A stretch of DNA of 20,035 bases, taken from NCBI GenBank assembly GCA_020634615.1, contig JACKBI010000023.1, forward strand, positions 1-20,035, in the 5' to 3' direction. Positions 14,266-20,035 of this stretch are shown in pieces. The translations under genes were made by a program, and so were the position numbers. The notes below the pieces were generated by a model that saw nothing but the letters and a program-made list of their open reading frames with translations, was not told where the DNA came from and did no database searches. Each line of letters begins with the position of its first letter. The stretch's first letter is position 1. This DNA comes from Anaerolineales bacterium. Its GTDB lineage: Bacteria > Chloroflexota > Anaerolineae > JAAEKA01.

Positions 14266-15015
14266 ATGGTTATGCCAGGACGCCCCGATGATTTCGTGGA
14301 ATCGCAGCGCGAACGACCGAAGCTGCGTGACGTGTTGCGCGCCGGTTTATTGCGACCACCGCCGCCGCCTGTTGCAACTCGTGACACGCCATCGGATCTC
14401 AAGCGAGCGCTCCAGGCGTACCAGTCGTCCATGCTGCAAGAGGACTACGCTGATTTCGCCAGCCAACCCAAGTATGCAGCGCTGACCCAATTCTTTTTCA
14501 CGTCGCTCTACGCGCCGGCCGATTTTGGCCTGCGCAACGAGTCGTTTCGCACACTGCACGAATGGCTCGAGGGCATTCTCGGTCGCGACCCAGTGCGCAT
14601 CCTGGCTCAGGCAATCGAGCTGTACGACCTCACCGACTCGCTGGACGACGACATGCTGCTGGCATTGCGTGGCATGGGCGCTACGGACGTGGTGACAACC
14701 GAAACCTGGGAGCTGGCGTACCAGCGTGTCGGTCGCCGGCAGGACCGTGAGCGCCAGGTGTTTCTGATTATTGACAACGCCCGTGCGTTGGGTGCGTCTA
14801 CCCGTGTGCCGCTGGTCGGGATGCAACTGCGGGCCTTTCGGCCTGCTGCCGGCCTTCTTGGCTGGGGGCACGTGGTTGATTTCCTGATCGAAGGCCACGA
14901 GGCCCTGTCCAAAGCCTCACCGGTGGAAGCGCCCTTGGTGGCACTGGAAGCGCGCGAGACAGCGCGCATCGAACGGTTGCTGGGCAGCGACGACGAACCT
15001 GCCGTGGCGACTTGA
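14266..15015 (+). CDS. FFLEE-motif-like protein of unknown function
   Basis: The 249-residue protein starts at ATG 14266, or at ATG 14272 two codons later; neither has a clear Shine-Dalgarno. Residues about 45-135 resemble the family known for its FFLEE motif: QAYQSSMLQEDYADFASQPK, then FFFTSLYAPADFGLRNESF (76-94), which corresponds to 'FFLEDLYGP-x-DF-x-x-R-x-x-x-F' of that family, then ILAQAIELYDLTDSLDDDM. Helices dominate and there is no signal peptide, so it is cytoplasmic. Its function is unknown. The M24 peptidase gene starts 12 bases after its stop, so they are likely co-expressed. The 224 bases before it show no gene. Confidence 0.72.
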   Translation: MVMPGRPDDFVESQRERPKLRDVLRAGLLRPPPPPVATRDTPSDLKRALQAYQSSMLQEDYADFASQPKYAALTQFFFTSLYAPADFGLRNESFRTLHEWLEGILGRDPVRILAQAIELYDLTDSLDDDMLLALRGMGATDVVTTETWELAYQRVGRRQDRERQVFLIIDNARALGASTRVPLVGMQLRAFRPAAGLLGWGHVVDFLIEGHEALSKASPVEAPLVALEARETARIERLLGSDDEPAVAT

Positions 15016-15027
15016 ACGGAGACCTAC

Positions 15028-16260
15028 ATGCGAAGTGACATTGACCGTTTGATGGCGGAGCGTGACCTGGATGCTGCCGTCGCGCTGGGCAGCACGGCAA
15101 CCAGTCCGACGATGTATTACCTGGCAGGCGGCGTGTCCCTGGAAGGGGTAACCGTAGTGTTGCGACGCGGCCAGCGTCCGCTGCTGGTGCACAGCCCTAT
15201 GGAACGCGATGATGCTGTCAAGACCGGGATGGAGTGCGTGGCCAACACGCGCTGGAATCTGGCGGCCATTACGCGGGAGATGGGCGGTGCGCTGCTGGAT
15301 GGCAAGGCCGAGCAGTTGCGGCGTATCCTGGCCGACTTCGACGTCCGCGGGCGGGTCGGCTTCTACGGTCACGGCGAGATCGGCCAGGCGCATGCGTTGC
15401 TCACGCGGCTGGAGCAGGTGCTGGATGACGTCGAGGTGGTGGTCGAATTCGATCATGATCTGATTTCCAGTGCGCGTGTCACCAAGGATGAGCAGGAGCT
15501 GGCGTCCATGCTGGACGTGGCGCGGCGGGCCAACGACGTGGTGGCAGCCGTGGCCGACATGCTCAGCAGCCGACCGGTGGCCAACAATCGCCTGCTGGCG
15601 CCGGGCGGTGCGCCGCTGACCATCGGCGACGTCAAGCGCTTCATTCACGACGAATGCGTCAAGCGCGAGCTGGAGCAGCCGGATGGCAACATCTTTTCGC
15701 TGGGCCGTCACGCGGGCATTCCGCATCACAGCGGCGACCCTGACGCGGAGATGGAGCTGGGCAAGTCGATCGTCTTTGATTTTTTCCCGCGGCCGGTAGG
15801 TGGCGGGTATTTTCATGACATGACCCGCACCTGGTCGCTGGGCTACGCGACCGACGAGGTACAGGCGGCCTGGGACGATGTCAAGGCGGCCTTCGACGCG
15901 GTGGTGGACGCCCTCGCAGTGGGCCGCAAGACCAGCGATTACCAGATCATGACATGCGAGTTGTTCGAGGCCAAGGGGCATCCGACGGTGATGTCCACAC
16001 CCGGCACCGAGATTGGCTATGTCCACGGGCTGGCCCACGGTCTGGGACTAGAGATACATGAGCCGCCGAGCTTCTTTCCCTATCCGGGCAACTCGGCAAC
16101 CCTGCAGCCGGGCGCGGTGTTTACCGTCGAGCCTGGGCTGTATTACGAAGCAAAAGGTTATGGCGTGCGCATCGAGGATGTCTATTACTGCGACGGCGAC
16201 GGGCGTTTTCACAGCATGACGCCAGCCAACCAGGCGCTGGTGCTGCCCGTCGGCGGATGA
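15028..16260 (+). CDS. M24-family Xaa-Pro-type aminopeptidase
   Basis: The 410-residue protein has the creatinase-like N-terminal domain (1-150) and a pita-bread peptidase domain. All five metal ligands are visible: Asp251 in IVFDFFPRP, Asp264 in YFHDMTRTW, His337 in GYVHGLAHGLGLEIHEPPS, Glu368 in VFTVEPGLYY and Glu383 in GVRIEDVYY. His344 in EIHE is the usual second histidine. These residues bind two metal ions, often Mn or Co, that activate the hydrolytic water. Members remove N-terminal residues before proline or cleave related bonds. There is no signal peptide, so it acts in the cytoplasm. The ATG at 15028 has CGGAG at about 15016-15020 upstream. It sits 12 bases after the FFLEE-like gene and ends 155 bases before the next gene. 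Confidence 0.93.
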   Translation: MRSDIDRLMAERDLDAAVALGSTATSPTMYYLAGGVSLEGVTVVLRRGQRPLLVHSPMERDDAVKTGMECVANTRWNLAAITREMGGALLDGKAEQLRRILADFDVRGRVGFYGHGEIGQAHALLTRLEQVLDDVEVVVEFDHDLISSARVTKDEQELASMLDVARRANDVVAAVADMLSSRPVANNRLLAPGGAPLTIGDVKRFIHDECVKRELEQPDGNIFSLGRHAGIPHHSGDPDAEMELGKSIVFDFFPRPVGGGYFHDMTRTWSLGYATDEVQAAWDDVKAAFDAVVDALAVGRKTSDYQIMTCELFEAKGHPTVMSTPGTEIGYVHGLAHGLGLEIHEPPSFFPYPGNSATLQPGAVFTVEPGLYYEAKGYGVRIEDVYYCDGDGRFHSMTPANQALVLPVGG

Positions 16261-16415
16261 CAGGATGACATCGTGAGGCAATCAGCGGTGTTCGCATCCT
16301 ACTGCTCACCGCTGGTGGAAACACACGTTGCTGCGGCCGGTCTCCGACCGAGCCACCCCGAGTTCACGGGTTGTGCGAATGGCGCGTGGTCGCGGGAGAT
16401 ACGAACGGCTAACGG

Positions 16416-16958
16416 ATGGCGATTTCGATGAAGACAGGTGATATAGCGCCCGGTTTCGAGCTGGTAGATCTCGACGGCATAACCCATCGGCTGGCGGATT
16501 TCGCGGCTGACATTGTTGTGCTCGACTTCTGGTCGGCTGAATGTCCCTGGAGCGCGTATTATGATGGCTGGCTGTCAGAGCGCGCCAAAGAGTGGGCGCG
16601 CCGCGGTGTGCGCTTGCTGGCGGTTGCGTCCAATACCAACGAAACGGCTGCGACCTTGCGCGCGGCTGTGGCGGAGCGCGCCATCACATTTCCGGTGCTT
16701 CTCGACCCTGACAGTGCCGTGGCAGATTTGTTTGATGCGATGACCACACCGCACATTTTCATTGTTGACCGAGCCGGCCGGCTGGCCTATCAGGGCGCCA
16801 TCGACGATCGCAATTTTCGCCAGCGTGAGGCCCGCGTCAACTACCTCGACCAGGCCATTGCTGCTCTGCTGGCAGGTCGACAGCCCGATCCGGTCCAGAC
16901 CGATCCCTACGGATGCACAATCGTGCGTCCTGTTGTCCAAGAGGTAAGCCGCGCGTGA
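16416..16958 (+). CDS. Redoxin/peroxiredoxin-like thiol protein
   Basis: The 180-residue protein has a thioredoxin-like fold: APGFELVDLDGITHRLADFA (11-30), IVVLDFWSAECPWSAYYD (33-50), and LLAVASNTNETAATLR. ITFPVLLDPDSAVADLFDAM follows, then the cis-proline region TTPHIFIVDRAGRLAYQG. There is no CxxC; the active-site Cys43 sits in AECPWS, and a second cysteine lies near the C-terminus in YGCTIVRP (Cys167), as in some AhpC/TSA-like redoxins. It may reduce peroxides or carry out thiol exchange in the cytoplasm; no signal peptide is present. ATG 16416 or ATG 16428 (MKTGD) could be the start; the Shine-Dalgarno does not decide. Its stop overlaps the next gene start, so the two are translationally coupled. 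Confidence 0.85.
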   Translation: MAISMKTGDIAPGFELVDLDGITHRLADFAADIVVLDFWSAECPWSAYYDGWLSERAKEWARRGVRLLAVASNTNETAATLRAAVAERAITFPVLLDPDSAVADLFDAMTTPHIFIVDRAGRLAYQGAIDDRNFRQREARVNYLDQAIAALLAGRQPDPVQTDPYGCTIVRPVVQEVSRA

Positions 16959-18550
16959 CATCGGGACTCGCCGATCAGGTGCGGCCGGCTGAGGCAGTGG
17001 AGGCGCTGCCCGGTGGCTTGGTTCGCGCGCCGCGGGTGCGCCGCATCGGACTGCCTGCCGGCTTGCTTCGCTGGTTGCTTGCCGGTCTGACGGTTGTGCT
17101 GGCGGCTGTTCTGCTGGCCGGGCTCGCCTGGGGATTTGTAACAACTGCGGCGCCGGTGACAGTTACGGTCGATGGCATGGCGGTCGAGGTCCTGACCCAC
17201 CAGGCGACCGTCGGTGAGTTGCTGGCTGAAATGCAGGTTGTCCTCAATCCGGAGGATCGGGTGTCGCCGGGGCTTGATGCACCATTGGCTACCAATGCTA
17301 CCATTGTTATCCAGCGTGCCAGGCCGGTGGTTATCAACGGCGACAGCCGCCAGCGGTTGATCCGCACCCACGCGACGACCGTTGCCGACCTGTTTGCCGA
17401 GGCCGGCATTGCCCTTGGTCCCCACGACGAGCTGACGGTGGCAGGTGAGCAATCAACGATGGATGCCGCGCTTCCGGCTGCCGAGCTGGCAGGCGGGCGG
17501 AACCTACCTGGCGTACCGGCCGTTTATCCATGGCGCGGCACGGAGATTGCTCCGGTGGAGATCGGGTTGCTGCGATCCGTTCCTCTCGTCATCGAGGGCG
17601 CCGGTCTGGATGGCACGTTGTGGACCACTGCCAGCACAGTGGGTGAGGCGCTGAACCGGGCCGGTGTGGTTATCTACGAAGGCGACCTGGTAACGCCCGG
17701 CGAGGCCGAGCCGGTGACCGCGGGACAACACGTTGTGGTTGAGCGTTCGTTGCCGGTGGCCCTGTTGACGCGCAGCGGCGATCTGCGCACGCGAACACGC
17801 CGCGAAACAGTGGCCGATCTGCTGGCCGAACAGGGCATGGTCCTGACCGGGTTGGACCGTATTGATCCCCCGCTGGACACGCCGCTGAAGGCCGGCATTC
17901 AGATTCGTGTGACGCGGGTCGAGCGGCGTTTCGAGGTCGAGGAGGATGTAACGAAATACGCGTCGGTCTGGGAACCGGACTACGATCTGGAGATCGACAA
18001 CAGCCGTCTGGACCAGGAAGGTGTCAACGGCATCACCCGCTACCGCTACCAGGTGACGCTGGAGGACGGCGAGCCTATCACCAGCACATTGCAGGATGTG
18101 TGGCTGGCGCAAGAGCCAATCACCAAGGTGTTGAAATATGGCGCCAAGATCGTGCTGCGCGACCTGGAAACAGCCGATGGTCCTCTGACCTACTGGCGCA
18201 AAGTTACGATGTTTGCCACCGCCTACACGCCGGCCAGCTCCGGTACGCCCAAAGATGCGCCCTGGTACGGCCGCACGCGCATCGGCCTCAAAGCGGGCTA
18301 TGGGGTGGTCGCAGTGGATCCGTCGGTGGTGCGGCTTGGCAGCCGGGTTTATGTGCCGGGCTATGGTGCAGCCATCGCTGGCGATACCGGAGGCGGCGTA
18401 GTAGGCCGTTGGGTCGATCTTGGCTACGACGACGGGACGGCGCGCCCCTGGGGCCGCTGCGTGGACGTCTATATGGTCGGCGAGCCGCCACCCGATTATT
18501 TGATACGTTACCGGCTGCCTAACACGCCGCAGGTCTCTTGCCTGCGCTAG
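16955..18550 (+). CDS. DUF348/G5/3D-domain cell-wall protein (RpfB/YabE-like)
   Basis: The start GTG 16955 overlaps the redoxin stop (GTGA), preceded by GAGG at 16941-16944; an earlier ATG at 16913 adds only 14 unrelated residues. The product is 531 residues. A membrane anchor lies at about 36-63 (LLRWLLAGLTVVLAAVLLAG). Four DUF348 ubiquitin-like units follow: about 66-120, 123-165, 207-263 and 266-320, with ATVGELLAEMQ, TTVADLFAEAGI, STVGEALNRAGV and ETVADLLAEQG as their shared helices. The G5 domain is about 320-400, and the 3D domain is about 416-507 (TAYTPASSG, GVVAVDPSVVRLGSRVYVPG, DTGGGVVGRWVDLGYDD), carrying the three aspartates typical of these domains. It acts outside the membrane, where such proteins bind or remodel peptidoglycan; some 3D proteins are lytic transglycosylases. 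A 40-residue insertion (about 166-204) splits units two and three. Confidence 0.92.
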   Translation: MTSGLADQVRPAEAVEALPGGLVRAPRVRRIGLPAGLLRWLLAGLTVVLAAVLLAGLAWGFVTTAAPVTVTVDGMAVEVLTHQATVGELLAEMQVVLNPEDRVSPGLDAPLATNATIVIQRARPVVINGDSRQRLIRTHATTVADLFAEAGIALGPHDELTVAGEQSTMDAALPAAELAGGRNLPGVPAVYPWRGTEIAPVEIGLLRSVPLVIEGAGLDGTLWTTASTVGEALNRAGVVIYEGDLVTPGEAEPVTAGQHVVVERSLPVALLTRSGDLRTRTRRETVADLLAEQGMVLTGLDRIDPPLDTPLKAGIQIRVTRVERRFEVEEDVTKYASVWEPDYDLEIDNSRLDQEGVNGITRYRYQVTLEDGEPITSTLQDVWLAQEPITKVLKYGAKIVLRDLETADGPLTYWRKVTMFATAYTPASSGTPKDAPWYGRTRIGLKAGYGVVAVDPSVVRLGSRVYVPGYGAAIAGDTGGGVVGRWVDLGYDDGTARPWGRCVDVYMVGEPPPDYLIRYRLPNTPQVSCLR

Positions 18551-18613
18551 CGGATGGTCCAAATGCCTGCGTACGCGTTTTCCGACAGCGTCCAGGCACA
18601 TGAGTAGTCACAC

Positions 18614-20035
18614 TTGACCAAAGAAACAACCCATCGCGGCTGGCTGGTCGGCGCGATACTTGTGCTGATCCTGCTGGCTGCGTTCGTATTGCGCACCTGG
18701 CATGTCGATTATGCCGACGGACAGCTCCCGCACCCGGATGAGCGTTCCACGGTGGCATTTTACGCGCCCAGTATTCAGTGGCCGCCGGAAGGCACCAACC
18801 CGCTGGATCCCCGCCGCTCTGCGCTGAACCCACTCTGGGACACCACGCGCGGCGAGCGGCGCAGCTATACTTACGGCCATTTTCCCCTCTACTTGCTGGT
18901 GCTGACCGCCAACACAGTGCATAAGCTGGCGCCGCTGGCAGAGCAGTTGGGCGCGTCACCTGACCTCGTGAACACCTTGCGGACGGCCAATGGCGTACCC
19001 GGTTTCGCCATTGTGGGCCGGGTGATCATGGGGATTGCCGATACGTTGACAGTATTTCTCGTCTTTTTGCTGGCCGACAGGATCTACGGACGGCGCAAGG
19101 GGTACCGCTGGGTTGGTCTGCTGGCGGCTGCTTTTTCTGCCTTCTCGGTCTTGCAAGTCCAGCTCAGCCACTTCTTCGCGGTCGATCCCATCAGCACCAC
19201 GTTCACCGTGCTGGCGGTCTACGGCGCGCTGCGTATGGTCAACGGACGGAGCTGGGCGTGGTCCATCATCACCGGAGTTGGCGCGGGGCTGGCGATCGCG
19301 TCGAAGTTCAGCGCACTGCCGATCCTGGCCGCGCCGGTAGTGGCCGGGATGCTGATCTGGTGGCGGGGGAGACGAAAGGCAAAGGAAGGAACACGCGGGG
19401 AAGACGGGACATCGGAGGCCGATGACGGAGCGACCGTCAGTATTTGGCGTGCATTTGGTTTGGTGGCGGTGGCATTGGCCGTGGCGGTCGTGGTGTTTGC
19501 CGTCACATCGCCGTTTGCAATTCTGGACTGGGAAAGCTTCAGCCGCGCCGTCCTGGTTGAGCAGGGCGCAATGGTGCGCGGCCAGGCCGACTTCCCGTTT
19601 ACCCGCCAGTACCGCGGCACGTTGCCCTATCTGTATCACATCGAGCAACTGGTGCGCTGGGGTCTCGGCTGGCCGTTGGGGCTGCTGGCATTCATCAGTC
19701 TCGGCTGGGTGTTCGTCAAGCTGTTCATCGGCAAGGCGCGCGACGGTGAAATCCTCATTCTGAGCTGGATCGTTCCCTATTTCGGGCTGACGGGTTTGTT
19801 CCTGGCCAAGTTCATGCGCTACTCAGTGCCGATCACGCCGTTCCTGATGGTATTGGCGGCGGGGCTGATCGCGGCGATGTGGGCGCGGGGCCAGGGAAAG
19901 GAAGGAAATCAGGCAAAAGAGGGAAATGAGGCAAGAGATGGGAGCGGAGGTCAGAAGCCAGAAGTCGTTGAGGCCGACGGGCAGAATTCAGAGGTCGTGG
20001 CGGTAGACGACCAAACTCCACCTGAGGAGGTGTCA
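18614..20035 (+). CDS. GT39-like membrane glycosyltransferase (3' truncated)
   Basis: The frame is open from TTG 18614 to the end of the window (474 codons) and has no stop. An in-frame TAG at 18605-18607 fixes the upstream limit; the TTG has no clear Shine-Dalgarno. The first helix is GWLVGAILVLILLAAFVLRT (9-28), followed by the acidic loop motif PHPDERS (39-45), where dolichyl/lipid-phosphate mannosyltransferases carry the catalytic acidic residue. About eight further membrane segments follow, for example SFSRAVLVEQGAMVRGQ beside a helix and GLTGLFLAKFMRYSVPITPF. Such proteins transfer sugars from a polyprenyl-phosphate sugar to acceptors outside the membrane. Two soluble low-complexity stretches interrupt the helices (about 250-274 and 425-474). 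A gap of 63 bases separates it from the 3D-protein gene. Confidence 0.85.
   Translation, partial: MTKETTHRGWLVGAILVLILLAAFVLRTWHVDYADGQLPHPDERSTVAFYAPSIQWPPEGTNPLDPRRSALNPLWDTTRGERRSYTYGHFPLYLLVLTANTVHKLAPLAEQLGASPDLVNTLRTANGVPGFAIVGRVIMGIADTLTVFLVFLLADRIYGRRKGYRWVGLLAAAFSAFSVLQVQLSHFFAVDPISTTFTVLAVYGALRMVNGRSWAWSIITGVGAGLAIASKFSALPILAAPVVAGMLIWWRGRRKAKEGTRGEDGTSEADDGATVSIWRAFGLVAVALAVAVVVFAVTSPFAILDWESFSRAVLVEQGAMVRGQADFPFTRQYRGTLPYLYHIEQLVRWGLGWPLGLLAFISLGWVFVKLFIGKARDGEILILSWIVPYFGLTGLFLAKFMRYSVPITPFLMVLAAGLIAAMWARGQGKEGNQAKEGNEARDGSGGQKPEVVEADGQNSEVVAVDDQTPPEEVS
19364..19437 (+). repeat. Purine-rich low-complexity segment inside the glycosyltransferase gene (first)
   Basis: The coding strand is strongly purine-rich (GGGGGAGACGAAAGGCAAAG and so on) and encodes an Arg/Lys/Glu/Gly-rich linker between membrane segments, unlike the surrounding hydrophobic code. 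It keeps the reading frame. It shares the words AAAGGAAGGA and GAGGCCGA with the second segment. Confidence 0.65.
19893..19990 (+). repeat. Purine-rich low-complexity segment inside the glycosyltransferase gene (second)
   Basis: GGGAAAGGAAGGAAATCAGG begins a long A/G-rich run, then near-repeats CAGAAGCCAGAAGTCGTTGA and CAGAATTCAGAGGTCGTGGC. The encoded Lys/Glu/Gly/Gln-rich tail follows the last visible membrane segment. The frame is kept. Confidence 0.65.

Noticed and set aside
14917..16038. Long open frame on the minus strand opposite the M24 peptidase
   Set aside because: No domain resemblance; the plus-strand frame has all five metal ligands of M24.
16261..16415. Possible RNA gene between the M24 peptidase and redoxin genes
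   Set aside because: No tRNA-like arms or long stem could be recognised; nothing supportable.
17504..18601. Long minus-strand open frame opposite the 3D-protein gene
   Set aside because: No recognisable motif, and the plus strand encodes clear DUF348, G5 and 3D domains.
1..20035. CRISPR array, transposon, integrase, phage or toxin-antitoxin module
   Set aside because: No regularly spaced repeats and no transposase, integrase or toxin-like motif were found anywhere in the window.

Overview
The window is GC-rich and densely coded, with genes on both strands. It looks like a chromosome segment from a Chloroflexota bacterium, probably of the Anaerolineae/Caldilineae group. I infer this from gene content: short cysteine-paired lipoproteins with Pro/Thr-rich linkers, a membrane-anchored clostripain-type protease, an RDD protein paired with a helical-repeat protein, a DUF348/G5/3D wall protein and a GT39-type transferase. 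I could not test it by alignment. I see no rRNA, tRNA, CRISPR array, transposase or phage gene.

Layout. (a) 1-2469, plus strand: the end of a Gfo/Idh/MocA oxidoreductase, an MDR dehydrogenase without the usual zinc ligands, and a glutamine-amidotransferase-like protein without the nucleophile cysteine. They are closely spaced and read like a sugar or cyclitol catabolic operon. (b) 2470-7462: a long hairpin, two lipoprotein genes on the plus strand, a second long hairpin, then a convergent clostripain-family (C11) protease. All three proteins are predicted to be exported or surface-anchored. (c) 7513-8755, minus strand: a streptomycin-6-kinase-like phosphotransferase and a YlxP/DUF503 protein. 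(d) 8959-11680: a YccF membrane protein (plus), then on the minus strand an unusual SET-domain/GNAT fusion and an EamA/YedA-type transporter. (e) 11992-14041, plus: a protein with five tandem 21-22-residue helical repeats overlaps the start of an RDD membrane-protein gene by 20 bases. (f) 14266-16260: a FFLEE-motif-like protein and an M24 Xaa-Pro-type peptidase. (g) 16416 to the end: a redoxin overlaps a 3D-domain cell-wall protein by a stop/start overlap, followed by a GT39-like membrane glycosyltransferase that runs off the window and carries two purine-rich in-frame linkers.

The best candidates for something new are the SET-GNAT fusion, the tandem-repeat/RDD gene pair, the two long hairpins that share a 25-base outer loop, and the purine-rich insertions in the glycosyltransferase gene. 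No complete defence system or mobile element could be supported.
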